Positions 17,749-26,763 are shown, counted from the stretch's first letter. The stretch: 64,000 nucleotides of DNA from Calothrix brevissima NIES-22 (GCF_002367995.1 NZ_AP018207.1:3471083-3535082), one strand, 5' to 3'. The notes: generated from the sequence alone by a model not told the origin. Numbers and translations: made by a program.

Positions 17749-17889
17749 TAGGACTTACGCAGTGTCAGATATTTTTCATGCTTTTTGTCAATGGTCAATA
17801 GTCCATAGTCCAAAAACTTGAATTTTGACCATTGACTTTTGACTTTTGACCACCCTTGTGAGGGTTTTTGTGTTCGGTGCGTAAATCCT
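17749..17889 (+). mobile_element. 140-bp MITE-like element, copy 1
   Basis: Ends AGGACTTACGCA and its imperfect complement TGCGTAAATCCT. It is 138 of 140 bases identical to the reverse complement of 26276-26415. The flanks GGATAAT and GGATAAG fit a 7-bp target duplication with one change. The interior contains TTGACTTTTGAC-type heptamers but no coding sequence. Confidence 0.85.
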
Positions 17890-18082
17890 GGATAAGTCTT
17901 TGGCTTTATCTTTATGACATTATCAATCGCATTTCGACAACTAGGAGGTAGTAATTATTACGGAACAATTATATTTAGATATACATCAGCTTTCTTATGA
18001 AAAACCTAACAAACTTTTTCTTTCAGGAAAAAGTGTATTCTAGTGAACAGTGAACCTCAGTCCAGCTATACCCAGCTATAAA
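17890..18082. other. Spacer upstream of the Ser/Thr kinase gene
   Basis: No gene is visible. An in-frame GTG at 18050 could extend the kinase by 11 residues. Confidence 0.5.
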
Positions 18083-19552
18083 ATGATCGGCAGATTACTA
18101 GACCAACGTTACCAAGTAGTTGAGCTATTAGGCAAAGGCGGATTTGGTCATACTTATATAGCTCAGGATACTCGCCGTCCTGGGAATCCTGCTTGTGTGG
18201 TGAAACACCTCAAGCCGATTACGAGCGATCCAGAATTTTTACCTTTGGCTAGACGTTTGTTTAATAGAGAAGCCGAAACTCTAGAAAACTTGGGGCATAA
18301 TGACCAAATACCCCGACTTTTAGCTTACTTTGAGGAAAACGAAGAATTTTATTTAGTCCAAGAGTTAGTGGAAGGACATCCATTATCTTGGGAAATGGCT
18401 CCCGGAACTCGCTGGAGTGAGGAACAAGTAATTCAACTATTACAAGAAGTCTTACCAATTCTGGAATTTATTCACAGTCATGGGGTAATTCATCGCGATC
18501 TCAAGCCGGATAATTTAATTCGCCGTGCTAGCGACAATAAAATAGTCTTGGTTGATTTTGGCGCTGTCAAACAAATTAAAAGCTACTCGCTGATGACTAC
18601 AGAACAGCTAAAAAATGATACTTTGGCTGTAGGAACCCCCGGTTATATGCCAAGCGAACAAGGACAAGGTAGACCAAGACCTTGTAGCGATATTTACGCA
18701 CTGGGGATAACTTGTATCCAAGCAATTACTGGCTTAAATCCCAAACAGTTAGGAGAAGATGCTGTTACTGGGGAAATATTATGGCAACATCACGCGCAAG
18801 TGAGCAATCAATTGGCAGCTATTCTAAATAAGATGATCCGCCATTATTTTAAATATCGCTATCAAACAGCCACAGAGGTACTGCAATCCCTCACTTCTAT
18901 TACTAATGCTAGTACACCTGGGGTTGTAGCATCTGTTATGACTCAAATGGTAGGTCACTATTTAAAAGATGGCTATGTGACAGCTACTAAAGTCATGCAA
19001 TATCTGCAAGAATTAGCCAAGCCTTGTTATGTTCCCCCAGAGAATGGTACTAATTCTGATCCGACATTACCCCCATTAACTGCTGCTTCTACCCTACGTG
19101 CTTCTGAGGTAAAAAGTAGCATCTCAAATACTACAACTACAAATCCAATTGCTACGCGATCGCCTAGTAAGTTTCAAGTTTACATTCGTTCTATTCCCCA
19201 ATCAAAACGCAAATCGCGATTATTCATTGGTGGGGGTGCAGCAATTGCGATCGCAGCTTTGGGAATTATGTCTGCGAATAACTCACAAAAACTTGCTTCT
19301 AGCACTCCACAAAAGGAAGTCAAGCCTGTAGCAACTACCCCAAGTCAACCCGAACAAAAAACAGGTTGTTTAACTGTTGTTAGTCACTCAAATTTACGTG
19401 CTGGATCTGGACAAAGAAGAACTGGCAAAGTAATTAAAGCCGGGACTCAAGTAACAACTACTGGTAGACTTGACGGTGGCTGGGTAGAAATTAGCGCTCC
19501 CGAAATAGGATGGATTTGGAAAAGTCGCACCAGAAATTCTTGTGCTAAATAA
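18083..19552 (+). CDS. Ser/Thr protein kinase with C-terminal SH3-like domain
   Basis: This is a eukaryotic-type (Hanks) kinase: glycine loop GKGGFG (about 17-22), catalytic Lys in CVVKHLKP, catalytic loop HRDLKPDN, DFG in VDFGAVK, and a PGYMPSEQ activation segment. The kinase domain is followed by a low-complexity linker, one membrane helix (about 382-398, IGGGAAIAIAALGIM), and an SH3b domain (about 430-489) with SNLRAGSG and GWVEI. The topology therefore puts the kinase in the cytosol and the SH3b outside, where it could sense the cell wall. ATG at 18083 gives the standard MIGRLLDQRYQV start. It is divergent from the FHA-cyclase gene. Confidence 0.92.
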   Translation: MIGRLLDQRYQVVELLGKGGFGHTYIAQDTRRPGNPACVVKHLKPITSDPEFLPLARRLFNREAETLENLGHNDQIPRLLAYFEENEEFYLVQELVEGHPLSWEMAPGTRWSEEQVIQLLQEVLPILEFIHSHGVIHRDLKPDNLIRRASDNKIVLVDFGAVKQIKSYSLMTTEQLKNDTLAVGTPGYMPSEQGQGRPRPCSDIYALGITCIQAITGLNPKQLGEDAVTGEILWQHHAQVSNQLAAILNKMIRHYFKYRYQTATEVLQSLTSITNASTPGVVASVMTQMVGHYLKDGYVTATKVMQYLQELAKPCYVPPENGTNSDPTLPPLTAASTLRASEVKSSISNTTTTNPIATRSPSKFQVYIRSIPQSKRKSRLFIGGGAAIAIAALGIMSANNSQKLASSTPQKEVKPVATTPSQPEQKTGCLTVVSHSNLRAGSGQRRTGKVIKAGTQVTTTGRLDGGWVEISAPEIGWIWKSRTRNSCAK

Positions 19553-19633
19553 GTTGGATAATTTGTCATTTGTCATTGGTCATTTGTCAGGGTTTCAGAC
19601 CTATGCAATCCCAATTAAAAAATAATGCCACAG

Positions 19634-19700
19634 ATTGTAGGGGCATGGCACTGCCATGCCCTCTAGAATATATTGATGTGTCGCAAACATTAATATAAGT
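19634..19700. repeat. Dispersed palindrome GGGGCATGGCA(C)TGCCATGCCC, copy 1
   Basis: This copy shares about 65 bases, including the ATATATTGATGT tail, with 36039-36105. A shorter inverted relative lies at 22441-22473. The core can form a hairpin. Confidence 0.75.
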
Positions 19701-19712
19701 AAAAAAACGCTT

Positions 19713-19800
19713 CAACATTGTGTTGATTGTCGTCAAAGTTGTGTTGATTGTCGTCAAAGTCGTGTTGACTGTCGTCAAAGTTGTGTTGATTGTCGTTCAA
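19713..19800. repeat. 21-bp tandem repeat (TGTGTTGATTGTCGTCAAAGT)
   Basis: About four units, one of them with GTGTTGACTG. It gives a 7-residue-periodic frame on the minus strand (TTVNTTL-like), which I do not consider a gene. Confidence 0.85.
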
Positions 19801-19935
19801 GAATCAAGTTCATAGCCAGATTCTCAGGGATTTTGGGTAATAATTCTCTAGCGACATATTGCAGATCATTACATCTGGCTAATTTTAATGCTGCTTCTTG
19901 CTCTTCCAATTTCCAGGGAAAAACACCAGGCGCAT
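19770..19935 (-). pseudogene. Possible protein-coding remnant without start
   Basis: On the minus strand, 19935 to about 19770 reads a protein-like stretch (FPWKLEEQEAALKLARC, then ELLPKIPENLAMNL) that has a stop just upstream and no start, and runs out into the 21-bp repeat. I do not recognise a family. It may be a gene fragment truncated by repeat insertion, or chance. Confidence 0.25.
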
Positions 19936-20021
19936 TTAATTAAACACGCTCTAAAACCTGCATAAAGGAAATTATTAACTTGTCTGCGTTGACAAATTAA
20001 TTAGCAATCAAGAATAAAAAA

Positions 20022-20094
20022 CGAGCGCGGAGGGATTTGAACCCCCGACCCACAGAACCGGAATCTGTTGCTCTATCCACTGAGCCACGCGCCC
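20022..20094 (-). tRNA. tRNA-Arg (anticodon CCG)
   Basis: A 73-base cloverleaf on the minus strand: acceptor GGGCGCG with CGCGCTC (one G-U) and discriminator G, anticodon stem ACAGA/TCTGT around loop TTCCGGT (anticodon CCG, reading CGG), and T-loop GGTTCAAATCC. The CCA end is not encoded, as is common in cyanobacteria. Confidence 0.95.
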
Positions 20095-20202
20095 TCGATT
20101 TTTTGTATTATAGCACATTTTTTATTGGGCATGGGGCATTGGGCATTGGGCATTGGTTAGAGACGCGATGAACCCTTGTCTCTACAATTGTCTTGCTTGT
20201 CA

Positions 20203-21375
20203 CTATAAATAAGCTGCTGGATCTACGGGCGTACCATTGCGGCGGACTTCAAAATGCAGATGAGGCCCGGTAGATAAACCGGTGGAACCGACAGCCGCGA
20301 TCGCTTGTCCGCGTTGTACTCCTTGTCCTTCAGAAACATATAATTCACTGGTATGACCGTAAAGTGTAGTAATGCCGTCGCCGTGGTCGATAATCACAGC
20401 TTTACCATATCCGCCATACCAGCCAGCAAAAATTACTGTTCCCGAATCAGCTGCGCGAATCGTACTACCATAGCTAGCTGCAAAATCTAGTCCGGCATGA
20501 AAGCGCCGATAGCCTAAAATTGGATGTATCCGCCAACCAAAGGGACTGCTAGTAGCTGCATCGCTGGGATAGGCTAACATTCCAGTTCCGCGAATAATGA
20601 CGCTTTTACTGTTGCTGTTGGTTTTGGCTTGGGCTTCGGCTATTTTTTGTTGAATTAGAGCCTCAAGATTTTGAGAATCTTGTTCTAACTGATTTTGTGC
20701 TGCTGCTAAGGCCAAGCGATCGCTATTGAGGCGTTGAATTAACTCGGCTTGCGATTGCGCTTGTAATTGATAATCGGATTTTTGCGCTAGTAATTGCTCT
20801 CTAATTAAGGCAATTTGATTTTTTTGCTGTTCTACTGCGGTTTTTTGGGCAATAATCTCCTGTGCTTGTGCATTGAGTTGAGTTAAAATTTTCTGGTCTG
20901 CTTGATAAACTAACTTGAGTTGATAGCGACGACTGATAAAATCGCTGATATTTTCACTTTGCAGCAAAATTGCCCAACCGCGATCGCCTGAGGAGCGCTG
21001 CAAAAACCGCAACCTTGCAACGGTAGCTACTTGGCGTTGTTCATAGAAACGTTCCGCAGCTTCCAAATTAGCCTGTAACTGCTGAAGATTTTCAGTAGCT
21101 AGCTTTAATTGCGATTCGCTGTATTGAATATTGTTATTAGTGATTTGCAGATTTTTGTTAATCCCAGTGAGGCGATTTTGCGCACCCTGTTGGATATGAT
21201 TTAGGCGATCGCTTTCTTTAACCACATTTTGACGTTGTTGCTGAATTTGTTGCTGTTGTTGTCGTAAATTGTCAATAGTTGCTGTAGGCGTCGCACCCAC
21301 AGGTAACCATACCAGCAACCAGCAAATTATCAACAGCCAGCCAAACTTAATATATTGAGAAAATGGCGCTTTCAT
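20203..21375 (-). CDS. Murein hydrolase activator, M23 peptidase family (EnvC/NlpD-like)
   Basis: The N-terminal signal/anchor (about residues 12-28) is followed by a long coiled coil rich in Gln (about 35-265) and a C-terminal LytM/M23 domain (about 290-390). That domain has FGWRIHPILGYRRFHAGLDFAA (split: HPILG, then HAGLD), GTVIFAGWYGGYGKAVIIDHGDG and TGPHLHFEVR. The Zn ligands His (HAGLD) and HLH are present. The architecture matches EnvC-like proteins that act at septal peptidoglycan during division. I use the ATG at 21375 so that the signal peptide is N-terminal; the frame extends 22 residues further upstream without signal-like sequence. The 390-residue length is normal. Confidence 0.9.
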   Translation of the reverse strand: MKAPFSQYIKFGWLLIICWLLVWLPVGATPTATIDNLRQQQQQIQQQRQNVVKESDRLNHIQQGAQNRLTGINKNLQITNNNIQYSESQLKLATENLQQLQANLEAAERFYEQRQVATVARLRFLQRSSGDRGWAILLQSENISDFISRRYQLKLVYQADQKILTQLNAQAQEIIAQKTAVEQQKNQIALIREQLLAQKSDYQLQAQSQAELIQRLNSDRLALAAAQNQLEQDSQNLEALIQQKIAEAQAKTNSNSKSVIIRGTGMLAYPSDAATSSPFGWRIHPILGYRRFHAGLDFAASYGSTIRAADSGTVIFAGWYGGYGKAVIIDHGDGITTLYGHTSELYVSEGQGVQRGQAIAAVGSTGLSTGPHLHFEVRRNGTPVDPAAYL

Positions 21376-21447
21376 GCCGTTTCCGCCCAAGAATTTCAAG
21401 CATAACCAGCATTGTTCCCAAAACTCAGGCAGAACTAACAACCAATT

Positions 21448-21521
21448 TGTTGACCGTTGACCGTTGACCGTTGACCGTTGACCGTTGACCGTTGACCGTT
21501 GACCGTTGACTATTAACTATT
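21448..21521. repeat. Heptameric repeat TTGACCG
   Basis: About nine TTGACCG units and one or two derivatives lie upstream of the M23 gene. Confidence 0.95.
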
Positions 21522-21573
21522 GCCTAAGTGTATTGACTCATCCTCCATACAGATATACAATCTTAAATGAATA

Positions 21574-21703
21574 GAAGGGGAGTAGCTGCTGGGAATAAAA
21601 ACCAGCCCATCTGAATCAACATACTGGCGATGAGCCTGGTTCGGGTGACAAATATTTAATAATCAGAAAATATTTGCAAAAATATTTGGAAGCGAGACCT
21701 TCA
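21574..21703 (+). promoter_or_regulatory. yybP-ykoY manganese riboswitch
   Basis: Two conserved halves of the class are present: GGGGAGTAGC near 21577 and GCGAGACCTTC at 21692-21702. GAAGG (21574-21578) pairs with CCTTC to close P1, with a GCTGGG/CCAGCCC-type hairpin between. The class binds Mn2+ and controls Mn-efflux genes, and the gene that follows is a UPF0016 Mn exporter. GACCTTCACTAAG...CACAC (21696 onward) can alternatively pair with GTGTGGAGCTTGGTGAGGTC (21722-21741), which would take P1 apart. This gives a plausible on/off switch, but the T-run after it is weak, so a translational or anti-terminator mechanism is possible. Confidence 0.88.
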
Positions 21704-21796
21704 CTAAGTTCACACAAAAAAGTGTGGAGCTTGGTGAGGTCTTTGTGCTTTCATCGAGCTTCACATCGGTAAACGATTCTTCAGGAGCTTGAGAGA

Positions 21797-22417
21797 GTGC
21801 TAACAGCTTTCACCGCAGGTTTGTTATTAATTACAGTTTCCGAATTAGGTGATAAAACATTTTTTATCGCCGTCATCTTAGCAATGCACCACTCCCGGCG
21901 GTTGGTATTTACCGGGGTGGTAGCGGCTTTAGCGGCGATGACAGTTCTTTCGGTAATTTTGGGACAAACGGTATCTTTGTTACCCAAAGTGTATATTCAC
22001 TATGCGGAAATCGCTTTGTTTATTGCCTTTGGTCTTAAGCTCCTGTATCAAGGTAGTAAAATGTCTGCTGCTAGTTGCGACAAAGAAGTAGTAGAAGAAG
22101 CAGAAGCGGCGGTAAAGCAAGCCGATTTAGAGTCACCCAAACGCAGAACACCACTGTCAATTTTAATTGAAGCCTTTGTTTTAACATTTATGGCAGAGTG
22201 GGGCGATCGCACGCAAATTGCTACTATTGCCCTAGCAGCCGGGAATAATCCCATCGGTGTGACTGTAGGTGCAGTTTTAGGACATGCTATTTGCGCCGCG
22301 ATCGCAGTCATTGGTGGCAAAATGATAGCGGGTAGAATCTCCGAGCGTCAGCTAACTTTAATAGGTGGATGCTTGTTTTTGGTTTTTGGTATTGTTGCCG
22401 CAATTGAAGGAGCCTGA
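21797..22417 (+). CDS. mnx: UPF0016/GDT1-family manganese exporter
   Basis: The 206-residue protein has about six membrane helices. It has the two family signature motifs, SELGDKTF (about 15-22) in the first half and AEWGDRTQ in the second, that line the cation path. The Synechocystis homologue Mnx moves Mn2+ out of the cytosol into the thylakoid lumen, and plant and yeast relatives are TMEM165/Gdt1/PAM71. The GTG start at 21797 is preceded by AGGAG at 21783-21787. Expression is very probably set by the yybP-ykoY riboswitch immediately upstream. The gene is monocistronic as far as visible. Confidence 0.9.
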   Translation: MLTAFTAGLLLITVSELGDKTFFIAVILAMHHSRRLVFTGVVAALAAMTVLSVILGQTVSLLPKVYIHYAEIALFIAFGLKLLYQGSKMSAASCDKEVVEEAEAAVKQADLESPKRRTPLSILIEAFVLTFMAEWGDRTQIATIALAAGNNPIGVTVGAVLGHAICAAIAVIGGKMIAGRISERQLTLIGGCLFLVFGIVAAIEGA

Positions 22418-22440
22418 TCGGTATCACAATTTCAGTATTC

Positions 22441-22473
22441 TAGAGGGCATGGCATTGCCATACCCCTACAATC
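22441..22473. repeat. Dispersed palindrome GAGGGCATGGCATTGCCA, inverted copy
   Basis: This is the reverse-complement relative of the repeats at 19634 and 36039, 24 bases after the mnx stop. Confidence 0.7.
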
Positions 22474-22571
22474 TGTCGCATTCTTTTTTCAAATTGCGAT
22501 CGCAAGCAAACATGAAAATCTCTCTTCCCTAATCCCTAGCCCCTAGCCCCTAATCCCTAGCCTAAGCGCCC

Positions 22572-23525
22572 CTATTTCCCACTTTCCGGTGAAGGTGTCG
22601 CAGATGTTGCCGGACTAGGACTTGGGGAAGTTTCGGCAGCTTTATTAATTTCGTCTCTGTACTGAGCAGGTGCTAACGCTGAGGCATTATTAAACAAAGT
22701 TTTCGCTTCTGCAACTTTGCCTTGTTGCTTAAATAGCATCGCCTTAGCCAAAACTGGACGAAAATCTTTAGGATCTTTCTTCGCTGCTTGGTCGTATACA
22801 GAAATAGCTTGGGTATAACTTTTCTGAGTGGCGTGAACTGTGCCTAAAAGTACCTGTACACCCACTGTATCGACACTTCCTGGCTGGATTTTATTGACTT
22901 GGGGTGCAGCCGTCAAAGTATCTTGTAATAAACCAATAGCGGCTTCTGGGCGTTTTTGGCTTAAAAGCAAAGATACCATACCTTGTAAAGCCTTGAGGTC
23001 ACCAGGTTTTGTGGTTAAAACAGAACGGTAAGCTTGGGCTGCACCTTCCTTATCGCCTAGTTGTTGCTTGGCTTGCGCCAGCAGCACCGCATATTCTGTT
23101 TGATTGGGGTTGAGCTTGGCTAGCTTTTCTAGAGGTTCAATGACTCCCTGAATATCACCTTCTTTAAGACTTAACAATTCTAGCCTTGCCTGGAGCAAGC
23201 CTTTAAGGGCAGTTTGATTTTCTGGTTCCCGTTGCAAAACCAGCTGATAACCTCTGACTTCATCCTGCAATTTTGATTTTTGGTCAGGGGAAGCTGAATT
23301 CCCCTGAGTACTGGCATTATTCTGGGGTGGGGTTTGTGTATTATTATTATTAAGTGCAGAAATTAAGGGATACAGAGAAATTCCCACAAAAGTAAGAACT
23401 GCCAAAGCTAAGATGACCTTAACTATCCAGCTGCGCGGTTGAGACACAAGACTAATTTCTCCTGAACTTGAATTGACATTATCATCTACATAAATCTGAT
23501 AAATCCGAAAGTTAAAAATTTCCAA
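22572..23525 (-). CDS. Membrane-anchored tetratricopeptide repeat protein
   Basis: The 317-residue protein has one membrane helix at about residues 34-54, an Asn/Gln/Ser linker, then about five TPR-like helix pairs (RGYQLVLQREPENQTAL, LEKLAKLNPNQTEYAVLLAQ, AYRSVLTTKPGDLKAL and similar) and a Pro/Ser/Thr tail. TPRs serve as protein-docking scaffolds, and the anchor places them at a membrane face. The true start may be further in, for example near residue 14, because the first residues are not family-like to my eye. Function is unknown. Confidence 0.75.
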   Translation of the reverse strand: MEIFNFRIYQIYVDDNVNSSSGEISLVSQPRSWIVKVILALAVLTFVGISLYPLISALNNNNTQTPPQNNASTQGNSASPDQKSKLQDEVRGYQLVLQREPENQTALKGLLQARLELLSLKEGDIQGVIEPLEKLAKLNPNQTEYAVLLAQAKQQLGDKEGAAQAYRSVLTTKPGDLKALQGMVSLLLSQKRPEAAIGLLQDTLTAAPQVNKIQPGSVDTVGVQVLLGTVHATQKSYTQAISVYDQAAKKDPKDFRPVLAKAMLFKQQGKVAEAKTLFNNASALAPAQYRDEINKAAETSPSPSPATSATPSPESGK

Positions 23526-23825
23526 AACTTTGCGGAATACTCTCGATTGCCTGTGAATTTTATAACAAATAACTATACACGCTGCTAAAGTAAGTGATGA
23601 CTTTAGGAGGAGCCGTCAAGATTTAACCTATGATATGCTTCCCGAAACTAGTCTAAAGACGCTAAATTACACATTTAGTGTACAACTGTGTCTTGAGAAT
23701 GCTTGAGAGCGCTCAGTCGTGGTGGATTGAAAGCAAATATACTTTCATCAGCCGCACAAACGCTCTTTTCAGCTGCCTTTGTAAAATCCCACAATGGGAT
23801 GTGTCTCCGCCGCAAGGAGTTTTTT

Positions 23826-24851
23826 ATGAATTCCGACCTGATGCCGTCGCCCGAATCTTCCAATTCTTCTGCCTCTAACCAAGGCCAAATTACAGCAGAA
23901 TCAGCCGCTAGTGTTCCTACAGTAGCAGCCCAGGACTCTGAACCAGAAAATTCCTCTGTTAACCCTGGAGAAACTGCCTCAAATGGGAACTTAGCTAATC
24001 GGCAACAACCGATTCCGCCTCCCAGCGAGCCGATGCAGTACCGCGCCATTGGGTTAGTCCGAGGTCGTTACCTTGCTAGCGATGAACAATTCACTCAAGG
24101 TAATCTGCTAACCAGTGATGGTGTAGAACTCAATGCCGTCCTGCTAGGGCGGATTATGAGTTTAGTTAAGAATCATTTAGATTTGCAACAAGAACATCTG
24201 TGGGTAGTTTATCCACGTACAAGACAAGAAAATGACACTTTGCACCTCCAAATTGTCGGGGTTTGGGAGCCAGAAAAACTGGCTAAACAGTTGACAGAGG
24301 AGGACGATCAAGATTCGGGATTAGAAGAATTAGATATCCCGGATCATACTGTGTCTGACAGTGCCAAAGAATCTCTAAGCACCCTTAAACCCTCATCAGA
24401 AATTCCTGATGGTGGTTTTTCGGTGCGTGGTGAAGTAGTTTATCAGTCTTTTGATGCTAAGAGCTTAGTAGTCAAAATCAAACAGGCTCCGCGCAAACCA
24501 ATAGACAAGCCCAAGTATTTTAAATTAAAACTAACAGGTGTGCTGACGACCAAAGCAGTAGGCAAGTTTTGGGACTTTCAAGTAAAGCGACAAGCTGACC
24601 TATTACTGATCGAAAGCGCAGAAGCGATCGCGGACTTACCCAAAAAGCGCAAACCGCCATTCAGAGGTGGCGGGCCTCGTGGTGCTGGCGGTGGTGGTGG
24701 TAGAAGACCATTCCCCCCCAGACGCGGCAGCGATACCCCACGCCCAGTCAGGAAAATCGGCGGTGGCGGCGATCCCTCAGCTGTATCTAAACCAGTACCA
24801 AAAACGGCTCCTCCTAAGCCAATTAAGCGTCCGAAACCGACTCAGGAGTAG
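23826..24851 (+). CDS. Conserved hypothetical protein with Gly/Arg/Pro-rich tail
   Basis: The 341-residue protein has a Ser/Asn/Glu-rich disordered start (about 1-70), a central domain beginning YRAIGLVRGRYLASDEQF (about 73-90), and a second globular part with GGFSVRGEVVYQSF that looks like an OB-type barrel (inference). It ends in an RGG-like tail (GGGPRGAGGGGGRRPFPP). The tail is typical of nucleic-acid-binding proteins, so an RNA- or DNA-linked role is possible but not shown. I use the ATG at 23826, which has AAGGAG 7 bases upstream; the frame stays open to 23703 but without a ribosome site. Confidence 0.75.
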   Translation: MNSDLMPSPESSNSSASNQGQITAESAASVPTVAAQDSEPENSSVNPGETASNGNLANRQQPIPPPSEPMQYRAIGLVRGRYLASDEQFTQGNLLTSDGVELNAVLLGRIMSLVKNHLDLQQEHLWVVYPRTRQENDTLHLQIVGVWEPEKLAKQLTEEDDQDSGLEELDIPDHTVSDSAKESLSTLKPSSEIPDGGFSVRGEVVYQSFDAKSLVVKIKQAPRKPIDKPKYFKLKLTGVLTTKAVGKFWDFQVKRQADLLLIESAEAIADLPKKRKPPFRGGGPRGAGGGGGRRPFPPRRGSDTPRPVRKIGGGGDPSAVSKPVPKTAPPKPIKRPKPTQE

Positions 24852-24985
24852 GGCATTGGGCATTGGAAACAATTTTAGATTTTAGATTTTGGATTTTAGA
24901 TTGAATTCCAATCCAAAATCGTAAATCCAAAATCCAAAATTTCTTGTCCTCCTTGTCCTCCTTGTCTCTCTTGTTCTCTCTTGTT
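24851..24985. repeat. Short tandem repeats plus empty-site copy of a dispersed repeat
   Basis: GGGCATT units, TTTTAGAT/TCCAAAAT units and CTTGTCCTCC units. The segment 24850-24945 is homologous to 30683-30808 but lacks the 30-bp insertion found there. Confidence 0.85.
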
Positions 24986-24988
24986 CTC

Positions 24989-26158
24989 TCAAAACTCTGT
25001 CCATCGGTCTTGAGGAAGAAATGAACGATCCATTGGAATTGGAGAAACTGGTTCAGTAAGGGTAAATTTCCCTGCTTCGATCCATGCTTTCAATTCCAAG
25101 GCGACTTGCCGCGAGAAAAACAAACTGGCTAGCGGTGCAACCCGCACTGTTCTGCCTTCGATGGTGACACGCCCAGACTTGAGTTGGGCGTAGCTCACCA
25201 AACCAAATGTGGGGCGCACGCGCCGGGGAATAGAAAAGTCTACAATAGGCGCGACTAATTCTTTATCTTGCACGGCACAATGTTCCACCACTTCGGCTGA
25301 TAATACCGGTAGCGGTACGCCTACGCCCAGCATTAATGAAGGGCCATAGCTTTTGAAGTAACATCCCCTCACCCACCTAGCATCCATTTGCTTGGCATCA
25401 CCAATTAAAGCTAAAGTTGCAGACGGGCCAATGGGTGTATTATTAGCTAGGCGTTTTTGTAAGGGGAAATGTTGAGTTCCTTCCCAAGCGACATAACCAA
25501 TTCCCCCACCTAAAAAAATTCTTGTACCAATGCCGACTAGTTGTAAATTGGGGTCGTTAAGCAATGGAGAAATTGCGCCTGGGTTAGAGTAAACTGCATT
25601 TCCTAAACGTGGTTGTAAAGGGCCGAGATAAGTAAAAAGCGGGCGATCGCCTCCATTTACCCCAACAATAAAATTTTGATAGAGATTACGCGGATTAAAT
25701 AAATAAAACTGATTGATTGTTTCCCGCATAATTGTAGTTTCAAAGGTGGCTCTGGGGTAACAATCTGTTACTTGTCCTTGGGCGCGTACTTGTACAGCTT
25801 TACCTGCAATTAAATCTTCGATCACATGACCACCGCCCCGTTCCCGCACTTCTTCACCATCAATTACATCCACGGGACAACTCGCACCCAAATATAAATC
25901 TACTGCGCCAAAACCAGAGTATGCGGGTACGCCATCTAACCAACAACGGCGAATTTTAATTGGTGGGTCAGTGTGTCCCAGATTAATAATTGCACCACTG
26001 GATTCCATTGGCTCAAAAGTTCCTGTGGTTATCACATCAACTTCTTGAGCAACGCGATCGACACCAACTTCAGCAACTCTTGCTTTTAATTCTTCAACTG
26101 TCAAAACTACTGCACGTTGGCTGCTGATTTTTTCGTTAATTTCCGCAATTGTTCGCAT
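24989..26158 (-). CDS. DUF39 homocysteine-biosynthesis family protein
   Basis: DUF39 proteins are linked to a route that makes homocysteine from aspartate semialdehyde and a sulfur donor in methanogens, where they often carry extra ferredoxin or CBS domains. The 389-residue protein here is the DUF39 domain alone. It has the family blocks ITTGTFEPMESSGAIINLGH (about 44-63), DLYLGASC, GGGHVIEDLIAGK and FLGGGIGYVAWEGTQHFP. Conserved cysteines at Cys72, Cys94, Cys132 and in RGCYFKSYG could hold a persulfide. No methionine-pathway gene is adjacent. Its biochemical role in cyanobacteria is not established. Confidence 0.85.
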   Translation of the reverse strand: MRTIAEINEKISSQRAVVLTVEELKARVAEVGVDRVAQEVDVITTGTFEPMESSGAIINLGHTDPPIKIRRCWLDGVPAYSGFGAVDLYLGASCPVDVIDGEEVRERGGGHVIEDLIAGKAVQVRAQGQVTDCYPRATFETTIMRETINQFYLFNPRNLYQNFIVGVNGGDRPLFTYLGPLQPRLGNAVYSNPGAISPLLNDPNLQLVGIGTRIFLGGGIGYVAWEGTQHFPLQKRLANNTPIGPSATLALIGDAKQMDARWVRGCYFKSYGPSLMLGVGVPLPVLSAEVVEHCAVQDKELVAPIVDFSIPRRVRPTFGLVSYAQLKSGRVTIEGRTVRVAPLASLFFSRQVALELKAWIEAGKFTLTEPVSPIPMDRSFLPQDRWTEF

Positions 26159-26275
26159 ATTAAATGTAGCGAATTCCTATATTCATTGTGGAGCAAGGTG
26201 GAGCAAGATAGCTGCCACGTTAAATCATTATATTTATCTACATATTTGTCTACTTATCTGGGTTTGGAAAATAAT

Positions 26276-26415
26276 AGGACTTACGCACCGAACACAAAAA
26301 CCCTCACAAGGGTGGTCAAAAGTCAAAAGTCAATGGTCAAAATTCAGGTTTTTGGACTATGGACTATTGACCATTGACAAAAAGCATGAAAAATATCTGA
26401 CACTGCGTAAGTCCT
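26276..26415 (-). mobile_element. 140-bp MITE-like element, copy 2 (inverted)
   Basis: Ends AGGACTTACGCA and TGCGTAAGTCCT are exact inverted repeats. The element is flanked on both sides by AAATAAT (26269-26275 and 26416-26422), a perfect 7-bp target duplication. It is in opposite orientation to copy 1 at 17749. Confidence 0.92.
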
Positions 26416-26422
26416 AAATAAT

Positions 26423-26763
26423 TAAGCGATCGCAGCATTAATTCTACTGTCTAAATAATGGTATTAGAAATATTTAAGGCAACCGTACAATTACTTATTT
26501 ATGGTTGCCCAAGTGCAAATATACTGACTTTTTATATTTTTAGGATTAAAGTTGATTAGACAACTATTGGCAAAAGTAACTAATTATGAGAAAACTTTCT
26601 AATCAAGTTTATTCTCGCTATAATCTGCTACGAATAATTACGTATTAACGAGCAATTATATTTTTATAGTGGCGGTTTCCCAGTGTTAATGCGTATATTA
26701 AATTATTCAATAACCGTAGCAATGTTTAGTATGTTGAACTTTCAAAATTAGGGTGGTGAAGAA
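26423..26763. other. AT-rich spacer, no gene seen
   Basis: The spacer holds one HIP1 site and nothing else I can assign. It must carry the promoter of the small coiled-coil gene. Confidence 0.5.

Noticed and set aside
19587..19778. Minus-strand ORF of 63 residues
   Set aside because: Its first half is the 21-bp tandem repeat translated (TTVNTTL repeats) and the rest is a dispersed palindrome.
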